Assembly (NCBI GenBank): GCA_021740915.1 | Contig: JAIOYW010000002.1 | Location: forward strand, 124,001-188,000 | From: Ignavibacteriales bacterium | Lineage (GTDB): Bacteria; Bacteroidota; Ignavibacteria; Ignavibacteriales; Melioribacteraceae | Length of the DNA stretch: 64,000 bases | Direction of reading: 5' to 3' | Part shown: one piece after another, positions 18,769-28,000 of the stretch | Layout of the letters: every line of letters begins with the position of its first letter | Position numbering within the stretch: the first letter of the stretch is position 1 | Translations under genes and position numbers: made by a program | The notes under the pieces: model-generated | The model's input: the letters and a program-made list of their open reading frames with translations, nothing else | Database searches by the model: none | What the model was told of the DNA's origin: nothing

Positions 18769-19839
18769 TCAGATCAATTCAAGCCGCCGCTTTTCGTTCA
18801 GGTAATCAACAACTTTTTTAACATCCTGCGAGTTTTTTCTATTACAAACAAGAAGTGAATCTTTTGTATTAATAATTATCAAATCTTCCACTCCAATTAC
18901 AGCAGTAAATTTGTCGGGTGAATATATATAGCTGTTTGAAGATGAATTCACAAAAACATCACCCATAACCGCATTATTTTCATCGGACTTAGCACTGATC
19001 TCAAAAACGGTTTCCCAACTCCCCACATCACTCCAGTCAAAATCGGCTTCCTTTAAACAGACTCTTTGAGAACGTTCCATGATTCCGTAATCAATGGAAA
19101 TACTATTAGCTTTTTCATAAAGCATTTGCAGCTCTGATTCAAATTCACTTTGCCCGGGCTGCGAATTAACTCCCTTTAGCTGTTCTGACAATTCAGGAAG
19201 GTACAATTTTATCTCTTCCAGGATTGAGTCTGCTCTCCAGACAAACATTCCGGAATTCCAAAAATACTCCCCTGATTCAAGGTAAGATTTCGCCTTTTCA
19301 AGATTTGGCTTTTCGACAAATTTTTCAACGGAATAAATTTCAGTATCCGCAAGCTTTCTGCCTGTTTTTTTTACATAGCCATATCCGGTTTCTGGTCTGG
19401 TCGGCCGGATACCAAATGTCAATAATTTTTGATTTTTTTCAACATAACCGGCTGCAGAAAGAATATCAGATCTGAATTTCTCAAGATCTGAGATAAGATG
19501 ATCAGCAGCCAGATTGATGATCACTGAATCTTTCTCCATTTTGTGGATAATGCTTGCACCTAAACCCAAACAAGGAGCTGTATTCTTACCGATTGGTTCA
19601 GCAATAATGTTCCGGGCAGGAAGTTGAGGCAATTGAATGAGAATCTCTTCCCGCTGGGCAACGTTTGTTATGATAAAAATATTATCCGCAGGAACAATGC
19701 CTTGTAACCTGTTTACAGTTCCCTGGATCATTGTTTCCGATCCAAAAATGTTCAATAATTGTTTAGGAAGTGCTTTCCTGCTTCTTGGCCAAAAGCGGGA
19801 CCCTACTCCTCCAGCCATTATGATAGCATATAATTTCAT
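18769..19839 (-). CDS. manC: Mannose-1-phosphate guanylyltransferase
   Basis: A 356-residue nucleotidyltransferase that makes GDP-mannose from mannose-1-phosphate and GTP for polysaccharide or glycan synthesis. The N-terminal pyrophosphorylase motif MAGGVGSRFWPRSR (8-21) is intact, followed by FVEKPN (residues ~174-179) and FWNSGMFVWRAD, and DFDWSDVGSW (about 272-281). It is the single-domain form: the C-terminal isomerase domain of bifunctional ManC/AlgA is missing. It is the first gene of the long minus-strand run and shares the upstream gap with the divergent channel gene at 20057. Confidence 0.94.
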   Translation of the reverse strand: MKLYAIIMAGGVGSRFWPRSRKALPKQLLNIFGSETMIQGTVNRLQGIVPADNIFIITNVAQREEILIQLPQLPARNIIAEPIGKNTAPCLGLGASIIHKMEKDSVIINLAADHLISDLEKFRSDILSAAGYVEKNQKLLTFGIRPTRPETGYGYVKKTGRKLADTEIYSVEKFVEKPNLEKAKSYLESGEYFWNSGMFVWRADSILEEIKLYLPELSEQLKGVNSQPGQSEFESELQMLYEKANSISIDYGIMERSQRVCLKEADFDWSDVGSWETVFEISAKSDENNAVMGDVFVNSSSNSYIYSPDKFTAVIGVEDLIIINTKDSLLVCNRKNSQDVKKVVDYLNEKRRLELI

Positions 19840-20056
19840 ATATTCTCAGTCAAATTAAGAAAGAATGATGCACCCAATCTGTCAAACACAAATTGGATTT
19901 TCTAAGACAAAAATAAGGTATTATGGTAATTCTCGAAATAATTAATGGTAATAATTTCTTGTGGAATCAAATTCTTCTGAAGTTGCAATTGATTTGAAGT
20001 TTTTCGCTGAAAATTAAATTATATTATTTTTACATTTTTGATCCGGATATACTATT

Positions 20057-21517
20057 ATGAAATCAGATAGAAAAAAACTAATTTTCGTTGATATTGCACT
20101 TGCAGTCCTCATGGGTATAGTTCATTATACTATTTTACTTCAAACAGATTTTAAAGGGGGCGGGGAGCAAAGTACTCTTATTCAGATTTCCTACTACCTG
20201 ACAGGAATTATTTTTTGGCTTTTCGTTTCAGCTTCAGTTAATTCAATTACGGCTTATTATATCTTTAGGATGATAAGCGAGGATAAAAAGGACGAACCGA
20301 ATGAATTAGCGGTCACTATCCTCCCACGATTTGTTTATGTAATTGCAATAGGTTTTATAGTCACCCTGGTGTTCGAAAAATCACTGCTGAGTGCCTGGTT
20401 TTTGATTCCAGCCGGCGGCATGATTTTTATAATACTTGTAAAATCAAAAATGATCTCGCTTTTCAGTTCCTCCGCGGTCAAAACAGGAAGAATTTTTAAT
20501 GAAGGCGATTGGATTGAAGTACAGAACAGATTTTCAGCCAAAAACATCTCAGGGAAAATCGTTTTCCAGAATCGAAGGTTAATAAAGATTCAGACTGTCG
20601 AAAACACATTAGCTTCTGTACCGAAAATACTTTTAGGTCAGCTTGTCGTTTTTAATTATTCAAGTCTGGGATTAAAATCACCGCTTGATATTGAGTTTAC
20701 ACTAAATACTGCCGTTCCTGTGCCCAGAGCAAAAAGAATCATTCTCTCTGGAGTAAAGCAGGCACTTGAATCAATGACGTATTATCTGAAACCAGAGCCG
20801 CACATTTACGTTGATTCCGTAACGGAAAAAGGGATCACATATATTCTCCGGGTATGGTATAAACCTTATGATAAATACACTCCGGAAATGTTGAAAGATA
20901 AAATCCTCGAAACTACACTTGGCAATATTTCGAAAAGCGGAGTCGGTTTTGGTTATCCCACACAAAATGTTCTTGTTACAAATTATGACGGGAAGAAGGC
21001 AGATTATTATTCAATCCCTGAGATAAAAAATATTCTCTCCAGCGTTGATATCTTTGCCCATCTTCATGAAAATGAGTTGAATATACTTGCTGAGAGTATT
21101 GCTCAAATAACCTACAAAGAAAATGAAGATATAATTGTACAGGGAGAATCCGGGTCCTCAATGTTCATTCTGGCTGAAGGATTGCTTGACGTTTATCTGC
21201 AAACAACAAACGATACCGAATTAAAAATAAGTCAGCTTATACCGGGACAGTTTTTTGGGGAAATGTCCCTCTTAACAGGCGAAGCCCGCTCAGCATCAGT
21301 TTCAGCTGCAGTTGAAAGCCTTGTATATGAAATATCTAAAGATAATTTCGAGAAAATTTTGAAAGCAAGACCGCAGATGGTAAAGGATCTGGGGAAAGTA
21401 ATTGCCGAAAGACATATGCACACTGCCAAGATTATCGAAGGTGCGGAGAAACAGAAGAAATCCTTTATTGAGCAATTTATTAAAAAGATCGAATCTTTCT
21501 TTGGATTAAAAGATTAG
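20057..21517 (+). CDS. MscS-family channel with C-terminal cyclic-nucleotide-binding domain
   Basis: A 486-residue inner-membrane protein. Four hydrophobic segments (about 8-28, 41-70, 91-106, 112-130) precede an MscS core with the beta domain GRIFNEGDWIEV (144-155) and GKIVFQNRRLIKIQT (166-180). From about residue 330 comes a cyclic-nucleotide-binding domain whose phosphate-binding cassette reads GEMSLLTGEARSAS (401-414), with the glutamate E402 and arginine R411 needed for cNMP contact. A charged tail follows. MscS channels open on membrane tension; a CNB domain suggests gating or modulation by cAMP/cGMP. It stands alone on the plus strand. Function is inferred from domains. Confidence 0.85.
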   Translation: MKSDRKKLIFVDIALAVLMGIVHYTILLQTDFKGGGEQSTLIQISYYLTGIIFWLFVSASVNSITAYYIFRMISEDKKDEPNELAVTILPRFVYVIAIGFIVTLVFEKSLLSAWFLIPAGGMIFIILVKSKMISLFSSSAVKTGRIFNEGDWIEVQNRFSAKNISGKIVFQNRRLIKIQTVENTLASVPKILLGQLVVFNYSSLGLKSPLDIEFTLNTAVPVPRAKRIILSGVKQALESMTYYLKPEPHIYVDSVTEKGITYILRVWYKPYDKYTPEMLKDKILETTLGNISKSGVGFGYPTQNVLVTNYDGKKADYYSIPEIKNILSSVDIFAHLHENELNILAESIAQITYKENEDIIVQGESGSSMFILAEGLLDVYLQTTNDTELKISQLIPGQFFGEMSLLTGEARSASVSAAVESLVYEISKDNFEKILKARPQMVKDLGKVIAERHMHTAKIIEGAEKQKKSFIEQFIKKIESFFGLKD

Positions 21518-21558
21518 AGAGTTGAAGTGAGAGAGTTGTTTAGCATTTGTAAGTACTG

Positions 21559-21631
21559 AGCCATCTATGCGACTCGAACGCACGACCTGCTCATTACGAG
21601 TGAGCTGCTCTACCAACTGAGCTAAGATGGC
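21559..21631 (-). tRNA. tRNA-Thr (anticodon CGT)
   Basis: Read on the minus strand, a complete cloverleaf is visible: seven-pair acceptor GCCATCT/AGATGGC, D arm GCTC-AGTTGGTA-GAGC, anticodon stem GCTCA/TGAGC with loop CTCGTAA (anticodon CGT, reading ACG), variable AGGTC, and T arm GTGCG-TTCGAGT-CGCAT. The discriminator is T. CCA is not encoded. It lies immediately downstream of the terminator-like hairpin after the COX24 peptide gene. Confidence 0.95.
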
Positions 21632-21637
21632 TTGTAA

Positions 21638-21672
21638 AAATAAATTCTGCCGGTCGTGTCAGATCGGCAGAA
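21638..21672 (-). terminator. Probable Rho-independent terminator after the COX24-domain peptide gene
   Basis: An inverted repeat TTCTGCCG (21645-21652) and CGGCAGAA (21665-21672) makes an eight-pair stem with a 12-base loop. On the minus strand it is followed by TTTATTTTT. It sits 13 bases past the stop of the gene at 21686 and seven bases before the tRNA. It may instead serve as a processing stem for the tRNA transcript. Confidence 0.6.
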
Positions 21673-21685
21673 AATAGAAAGAAGA

Positions 21686-21781
21686 CTATCTTAATTTCTT
21701 TTTATGTCTATTCTTACGTAATCTTTTCTTTCTTTTGTGAGTTGCCATTTTATGGCGTTTTCTCTTACGTCCGCAGGGCAT
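21686..21781 (-). CDS. 31-residue basic AURKAIP1/COX24-domain ribosome-associated peptide
   Basis: A very short gene read as MPCGRKRKRHKMATHKRKKR followed by LRKNRHKKKLR. The KRKRHKMATHKRKKRLRKNRHK pattern is the bacterial form of the AURKAIP1/COX24 domain (mitochondrial mS38-like) found as tiny stand-alone proteins in Bacteroidota; such peptides are thought to bind the ribosome. Eighteen of 31 residues are K or R and none is acidic. A strong GGAGG is five bases upstream of the ATG. The gene follows the zinc-ribbon/TPR gene by 15 bases. Being so short it is easily missed by gene callers. Confidence 0.88.
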   Translation of the reverse strand: MPCGRKRKRHKMATHKRKKRLRKNRHKKKLR

Positions 21782-21786
21782 ACATT

Positions 21787-21791
21787 CCTCC
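21787..21791 (-). promoter_or_regulatory. Strong Shine-Dalgarno site (GGAGG)
   Basis: GGAGG read on the minus strand, five bases before the ATG at 21781. It confirms the start of the 31-residue peptide. Confidence 0.8.
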
Positions 21792-21796
21792 AGTAA

Positions 21797-22531
21797 CTAA
21801 TTATTATTCAGTAAATTTTTTGCCTTTTCAGCAATGGGAGCCATTGGATCGATCTCAACAGCTTTCTGCCACCATTTTTTTGCCTCGTCAATATTATTCA
21901 TAGCAAGATTAACGATACCTATATTAAAATGCGCTATCTGGTGACGTGGTGCATATTCCAATCCCTTTTTCATTGACTCAATTGCATTATTAAAGTCTTT
22001 CATTTCATAGAAACATACTCCCCTGTCAACCCAAACGTCGGCAGAGGCGGGATTAGCATTCAAATACAGATCATATTTTTCGATTGCCTTTTGCTTAAAT
22101 CCTGAATCATTTAGCATATGAGCAAGATTAAGTAAAGACACAAAATCATTTGGATTGGCGGCGATCAGTTTATCGAGAGCATTAATTTCTTCAAGTTTGC
22201 TAAGATCCACTCCACCGTGTGGATCGGGTTGAGCCTTGGATTCATTATTTGCAGATGTATTTGTCAAAACAGTATCATGCGTAGTAAATCTACCTGAGGC
22301 AATCAGAATAATTAACGCAAATATTGCCAGTGAAAGTAATAGGATCGCAATATTTTTGCCTGTAAACTCAAGTTTTTTGCCTGAGTGTCCTGAATGTTTC
22401 TCTTCCGGCCTCTGTTTTTTAATTTTTCTTGCATCTGGTTGCTGCTTATTCAGGGGTGAACCGCAACTTCCGCAAAAAGAATTCGATGACGGGTTCCCTT
22501 CACCACAGCCAGGACAGTTTACTGAAACCAT
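21797..22531 (-). CDS. Zinc-ribbon, single-span, TPR-repeat protein
   Basis: A 244-residue protein in three parts. A zinc ribbon with CPGC (C6, C9) and CGSC (C20, C23) opens it, then a basic linker, one membrane helix (NIAILLLSLAIFALIILIASG, about 54-74), and a C-terminal run of about three TPR repeats (about 110-240, with the FNIGIVNLAMNNIDEAKKWW block near 202-221). The C-terminal repeats should face outward if the ribbon is cytoplasmic. TPRs usually bind partner proteins, so a scaffold role is likely, but no specific function can be named. It starts six bases after the HU gene stop. Confidence 0.75.
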   Translation of the reverse strand: MVSVNCPGCGEGNPSSNSFCGSCGSPLNKQQPDARKIKKQRPEEKHSGHSGKKLEFTGKNIAILLLSLAIFALIILIASGRFTTHDTVLTNTSANNESKAQPDPHGGVDLSKLEEINALDKLIAANPNDFVSLLNLAHMLNDSGFKQKAIEKYDLYLNANPASADVWVDRGVCFYEMKDFNNAIESMKKGLEYAPRHQIAHFNIGIVNLAMNNIDEAKKWWQKAVEIDPMAPIAEKAKNLLNNN

Positions 22532-22536
22532 AATAC

Positions 22537-22845
22537 TTATTTTAGTCCTTTTCTGATTCGTTCTTTCATTCCACGATCAACTGCTGACTTAAAGTCTTTA
22601 GAAAATTTAAAGGTTGGAACAAAATGTTCGTCAACATACACTTTTTCCCCTGTTCTTGGATTACGGGCATAACGTCCATTTTTTTTCTTAACCTTAAAAC
22701 TTCCAAAACCGCGGATCTCGATTCCGTTACCCTCACGAAGAGACTGAATTACTGTATTTAAAAATCCTTCAATAATAGCTTCTGTCTCAAGTTTGGTCAA
22801 TCCGGTTCCATCGGCAACTTTTTCAACTATATCGGCTTTGGTCAT
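22537..22845 (-). CDS. HU/IHF-family DNA-binding protein
   Basis: A 102-residue histone-like protein that bends or wraps DNA as a dimer. The start is set at the ATG at 22845 (MTKADIVEKVADGTGLTK), the conventional beginning of this family. An upstream frame to 22914 would add 23 atypical residues. The arm region GFGSFKVKKKNGRYARNPRT (about 46-65) contains the GxFxv and RxxRNPxT signatures with the DNA-intercalating proline. The C-terminal extension KSAVDRGMKERIRKGLK is slightly longer than in HU, as in Bacteroidota IHF-like proteins. Confidence 0.93.
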   Translation of the reverse strand: MTKADIVEKVADGTGLTKLETEAIIEGFLNTVIQSLREGNGIEIRGFGSFKVKKKNGRYARNPRTGEKVYVDEHFVPTFKFSKDFKSAVDRGMKERIRKGLK

Positions 22846-22954
22846 ATTCCACTCAACATTGTTAGTGATTTCAAATAAAGAAAATAAATATATTAAATTA
22901 AAGGATAAATTCAAATACTCGTTAACATTATGATCTCTGTAAATTACAGTTTTA

Positions 22955-23929
22955 TCATAACTTGGCGATCAAATTCATAAAATCATCAGGTAACTCAGTC
23001 TGAAAACTGATTATTTCATTCATCATAGGATGAAAGAATGTTAGCTTTCTGGCATGAAGAGCTTGCCGGGGCATAAGTTCAAGCAAATTACTCACCCGGG
23101 ATTTAATCGAAGGAAGATTAAAACCAGAATTTATTTTCCTTCCCCCATAAACCGGATCCCCAAAAACAGGAGCTTTAAGAAATGTAAAATGAACTCTTAT
23201 TTGATGAGTCCGTCCTGTCAGCAAATTTATTTTAACCAGGGATGTAAACTCAAATCGTTCAAGAGTTTCGTATAAAGTTATTGCGGGTTTTCCATTCTTT
23301 TCGGATACCTCAAAAATTTTTCTATTCCTTGTGCTTCGTGCGATATTTCCTTCAATTCGCCCCTCCTTCGGAAGGTCCGCTCCCCAAACAATAGCCCAGT
23401 ATTCCCTTTTAATTGTCCGGTCGGCAAATTGTTTTGCCAGTTCAGAATGAATAAAATCATTTTTTGCCACGAGAAGAAGTCCTGAAGTTTCTTTATCGAG
23501 TCTGTGAACAATCCCGGGACGCATCATTGTATTTACTGTACTGAGTTCGCTTGTATATCCAAGCAGCGCATTGACGAGAGTACCTGTGAAATTCCCGAAT
23601 GCAGGATGTACAACCATCCCTGCCGCTTTGTTGATAACCATAAGGAATTCATCTTCATAAACCACATCTATGGGTATGTTCTCAGCTTCTGCCTTGTCGG
23701 GTCGGGGTGATACCGGAATATTTAGTTCAACAACTTCGCCTGGTTGCAGAAGATAGTTTGGCTTAATAAAGTTGCCATTAACTTTTACAAAATTCGCTTT
23801 TATTAACTTTTGGACTTTTGTGCGGGTGGCATTTTCAAGGATATTTGCAAGATAGACGTCAATCCTTTTTTTCTTCGTTCCTTCCGAAATCGTTATTTTC
23901 TGATACTTCTCTGTTATTATCGGGCTCAT
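22955..23929 (-). CDS. rluD: RluD-family pseudouridine synthase
   Basis: A 324-residue RNA-modifying enzyme. An S4 RNA-binding domain (about 20-75) precedes the RsuA/RluD catalytic core, whose aspartate is D145 in GIVHRLDKETSGLLLVAK. LLTGRTHQIRVHF (about 238-250) is the other signature. It most likely isomerises uridines in the helix 69 region of 23S rRNA, or a related site. The start ATG lies 71 bases inside the 3' end of lspA; the N-terminal MSPIITEKYQKITISEG reads as a natural beginning. The lspA-rluD pairing is common. Confidence 0.93.
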   Translation of the reverse strand: MSPIITEKYQKITISEGTKKKRIDVYLANILENATRTKVQKLIKANFVKVNGNFIKPNYLLQPGEVVELNIPVSPRPDKAEAENIPIDVVYEDEFLMVINKAAGMVVHPAFGNFTGTLVNALLGYTSELSTVNTMMRPGIVHRLDKETSGLLLVAKNDFIHSELAKQFADRTIKREYWAIVWGADLPKEGRIEGNIARSTRNRKIFEVSEKNGKPAITLYETLERFEFTSLVKINLLTGRTHQIRVHFTFLKAPVFGDPVYGGRKINSGFNLPSIKSRVSNLLELMPRQALHARKLTFFHPMMNEIISFQTELPDDFMNLIAKL

Positions 23930-24557
23930 TTTCTGGTCCGTTTAAAGTCTGTGCTGGCACAATTTCGGTCTCATCATAAATTTTGGTTTCATTGTTTAAT
24001 TCAATATCGGCAGGAACCTCCGCTTGTTTCTCTCTTACAAACAGAATCAAAATAACGCCAATTGTAACAGCAGAATCTGCAATATTAAAGATTGGCCACC
24101 TGGTAAAAGAATATCCAAGCATTGAAAAATCAAAAAAATCAACATCAAAAAAATCAACTACTTTGCCGTAAAATAGTGGGGCATATCCATAAAATACACC
24201 GTAGAACATCCTGTCAATGAGATTTCCGAGTGCTCCACCCAGTATAAAACTGAATGACAATCTTAATTGAAAAGATTCATACCGGATTTTATACATATAC
24301 AAGAATATACCAATGGCAGCAAGCAAAGTGAATAAAGTTAGAAAAAATTTCGATGTATCACTTACATCAATGCCAAAAGCCATACCCGGATTCTCTACAA
24401 AGGTCAGTTTGAAAAAGTCGCCTATTATATTAAAACTCTGACCATAGTACATCCCCTCATAATTAATATTTAGAAGAGGGATGGAAAAACCCTTTACAAA
24501 TATTTTGCTTAGTTGATCAACTAAAATGACAATTCCAGAAACAATCAATACACGCAA
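23859..24557 (-). CDS. lspA: Signal peptidase II (lipoprotein signal peptidase) with acidic C-terminal extension
   Basis: A 232-residue inner-membrane aspartic protease that removes signal peptides from prolipoproteins. The catalytic aspartates are visible: D115 in GALGNLIDRMFYG and D161 in PIFNIADSAVTIG, with VENPGMAFGI (54-63) as the third family block. Four membrane helices end at about residue 174. After them a hydrophilic acidic tail of about 57 residues (PADIELNNETKIYDETEI and on) ends in EEKKD. This tail is not part of the usual 160-170-residue enzyme, and its coding sequence holds the rluD start. It lies 13 bases after the DksA-like gene. Confidence 0.92.
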   Translation of the reverse strand: MRVLIVSGIVILVDQLSKIFVKGFSIPLLNINYEGMYYGQSFNIIGDFFKLTFVENPGMAFGIDVSDTSKFFLTLFTLLAAIGIFLYMYKIRYESFQLRLSFSFILGGALGNLIDRMFYGVFYGYAPLFYGKVVDFFDVDFFDFSMLGYSFTRWPIFNIADSAVTIGVILILFVREKQAEVPADIELNNETKIYDETEIVPAQTLNGPENEPDNNREVSENNDFGRNEEKKD

Positions 24558-24570
24558 ATGAACACTCGGG

Positions 24571-25086
24571 TTAAACTTTATTTTGCATTTTTTGTTTAAC
24601 CTGTAAACAGTGCTGTGTATGAGGTACTGCCATCAACCTTTCTTTCGGGATTAATGGACAACTTGGACAGAGCATCTGCGGTTCATCGATACACTCTATA
24701 CAAATGCCATATTTCCCGGTTTCAATCCTTTGGAGTGCATCCTCGAGATATCCAAGAAATTTATTCTCCCGCTGAGCCCAAAGGAAGAGTTTTTCTCTTT
24801 CCTGTGCATCAGTACCCTGTTCAGCCATATGTAATGAATAAGGTGAACTTTCATTTACATACTGCCCTGTCGTCGGATCAGCCATCTGATCTCTGAGAGC
24901 CTGCAGTTGTTCAATTATCTCAGATCTTTTTTTGATGATGATATTTTTAAACTCTGCAAGTTCTTCCGGACTGTAGCTGGCTGTCACGGACTTTTTTTCG
25001 ACTGCTTTCACTTCTAAGTTATCAGCGGCTTCAACTGTATCTGAGATTTCCTGTTTTTTTTCATTTTTGTTTTTTGCTTTAGCCAT
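24571..25086 (-). CDS. DksA/TraR-family zinc-finger protein with altered cysteine set
   Basis: A 171-residue cytoplasmic protein of the DksA/TraR family, which binds RNA polymerase through the secondary channel. A charged, low-complexity N-terminus (1-35) precedes a coiled coil (about 40-125). The zinc finger is unusual: C129-C132 (CIEC) and C160 (HTQHC) match the family positions, but the fourth cysteine is replaced by valine at 163, and an extra pair CPSC (140-143) is inserted. It may bind zinc through the shifted pair. It starts one base inside the ileS stop and lies 13 bases before lspA. Confidence 0.85.
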   Translation of the reverse strand: MAKAKNKNEKKQEISDTVEAADNLEVKAVEKKSVTASYSPEELAEFKNIIIKKRSEIIEQLQALRDQMADPTTGQYVNESSPYSLHMAEQGTDAQEREKLFLWAQRENKFLGYLEDALQRIETGKYGICIECIDEPQMLCPSCPLIPKERLMAVPHTQHCLQVKQKMQNKV

Positions 25087-28000
25087 TATTCCTCCACATT
25101 AAATACATCGGATTTTACAATATTAATAGCACATTCATAGTCATCAAGTTGCCAATTCTGAAAGTCTGCACCTGATTCAGTTGCAGGTCTTAGACTAACA
25201 GCGAGAGTTTCATTCTTTATGTAATCTCCGAATATAGTAATATACTCAATTAATTGATTGGGTGCATAATAATTGATGTGAATTCTGTCAATTACATCTA
25301 ATCCCGACTCTTTGCGCATGTTCTGAATTCTATTTACAAACTCCCTTGCATAGGACTCTGCAATAAGATTTTCTGTCAGTTCAGTATCAAGCGCAACTGT
25401 GACATTTTGTTCGGTTTCAACAACCCAGCCTTCAATCTGATTATTAATGATCTCAACCTCTTCCTTTAGCAATTCGATCCTCTGGTTTTCAATTTCGAGT
25501 TCGAGTACACCCGATTTCTCGAGGATACCTATTTGAACAGGTGTGAAATCTTTAACTGCATTAGCAAGTTGTTTCATGAGCGGACCATATTTAGGCCCGA
25601 GGGCTTTGAAATTTGCTTTGGCGGATTTTTTTACAACGCCCGAATCATCGGTCAGGATTTCAAGTTCTTTAATATTAATTTCTTCCAGAATAATGTCAGC
25701 AATTTCCGGTAGAACATCCCGCATTTCTTTTTCAACAAGCACCATTATTTTTTTTAGCGGCTGTCTGACTTTTAGGTTGTTCTTTGCTCTCATCGCTCGT
25801 GCAACATAAACAATTCTCTGTGCAAGTTCCATCTTGGCTTCAAGCGATTTTTCCCTGTAATCCGATTTCGGAATAAAAGAGAGATGAACAGAATCTGTTG
25901 ATTCCCTCCCGGATATTTCATTGAGATTACGAAATATCTCTTCTGATATAAACGGCGCAAATGGTGATGTGAGTTTTGCAATCGTCATAAGACATTCGTA
26001 CAAGGTCTGATATGCTGAAAGTTTAGCTTTATTTACCTCAGATTTCCAAAAACGCCTTCTGCTTCGCCGGACATACCAATTTGATAGCTGATCAATAGTG
26101 AAATCTGAAACTACTCTTGCTGCCCGCGTCACATCATAATTGTCCATCATCTCCTGATACTCAGATACCAGGGCATTCAATTTCGAAATTATCCAGCGAT
26201 CAAATTCAGGTCTTTCATCATATGGGATAATTTCCTGTTTAAAAGTAAAACTATCCAGATTGGCATAAAGCGCAAAAAAATTGTAAGTGTTCGTGAGAGT
26301 ACCAAAAAATTTCCTCTGCACTTCTGCGAGCCCATCCTCATTGAAAAGAGTCGGGCGCCATGGCGGACTTGTGGTTACGAGATACCACCTTGTGGAATCT
26401 GCGCCATATCGTTCAAAAAGGTCGAAAGGATTAACGGTATTTCCTTTCGATTTCGACATTTTTAAGCCCTTTTTATCCAGGATCAACTCATTAACAATTA
26501 AGTTTTTATATGCAACCTTATCGAAAAGCATAGTTGATATTGCGTGCAGAGTGTAAAACCATCCTCTTGTCTGATCTATACCTTCACAAATAAAATCCGA
26601 AGGGAAATTACTCTCAAATAATTCTTTGTTTTCAAACGGATAATGATATTGTGCAAAAGGCATTGCACCCGAATCGAACCAGACATCAATCAGTTCAGGT
26701 GTTCTTGTATAGATTTTTCCGTTTTTTTCAAATTTAATATCATCAACAAAAGGTTTATGCAGATCAATTGTATCAAGTTCACTAACCGGAATTCTATTCC
26801 CATCCTTCTCAACGAATCCCTGCTTGAGTTCCTCAATACTTCCGACGGCAAACATATCCCCGTCAGGACTTAGCCAAATTGGCAGAGGAGTTGCCCAGAA
26901 ACGATCCCTCGAAAGAGCCCAGTCTTTGTTTTCCTCAAGCCAGTTACCAAATCTCCCGCTTCCAACTTCCGGCGGATACCAATTTATGGTCTTGTTCAGT
27001 TCAACCATTCTTTCAGCAATGCTTGTAGTTCTGATAAACCATGATTCACGGGCATAATAAATGACCGGGACATTATCAAACCGCCAGCTAAATGGATAAG
27101 AGTGGACTATGTTCTCACGAAGAAATAGTTTGCCTTCATCTTTTAATTTTCTGATGATTCCATTATCAGCATCCTTAACAAACTGACCCGCGAAATCTGT
27201 AATTTCTTCGGTGAACTTCCCGCCACGAGTAACTGGCTGCAAAAATGGCAGATTGTATTTTTTTGAAATTTCGTAATCATCCGCTCCGAATGCCGGAGCA
27301 ATGTGAACAATTCCTGAACCATCGTCAGTACTTACAAAATCTCCCTCGACAACAAAAAAACCCTTTTTATCAACTGTCAGATAGTCAAAAAGTTGAGTAT
27401 ATTCTAATCCGGCAAGATCACTTCCTTTAAACTCCTGAACAATTTCATACTCATCTTTAATCACATGTAAACGCTCTTTTGCAAGAATCAATGATCTGGA
27501 TTCTGTTTTGGCTAAGACATAAGTGATATTTGCGCCGACTGCCAATCCGACATTGGAAATAAGAGTCCATGGAGTGGTCGTCCAGACGAGAAAATAAGTA
27601 TTTTCGGAATCGATTTTATCGTTCGGTTTCAATCTCATCATAACGTAAACTGAAGGATCAGTTGTTTCTCTATATCCTAAAGCCAATTCATGTGACGAAA
27701 GAACGGTCTCCGATTTCGGACATTGTGGAACAATCTTATAATCCTTGTAGATAAGCCCTTTATCAAATAGCGTCTTCAGTGCCCACCAGACAGATTCAAT
27801 GTACTCATTTGTACATGTGACATAAGCATCTTCAAGATTAATCCAGTAGCCCATCCTTCTTGTCATCTGTTCCCAGACATCTTTATAGGTAAAAACTGAT
27901 TCTTTGCAGGCGGCATTGTATTTTTCTACACCGAAAATCGGAATTTCACTTTTATTTGTGATGCCCAGGTTCTTTTCTACTTCAATTTCAACAGGCAGAC

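Noticed and set aside
23859-23929. Frameshift at the lspA-rluD overlap
   Set aside because: Both genes keep complete catalytic domains and the overlap falls in the non-conserved lspA tail, so a natural overlap is more likely.
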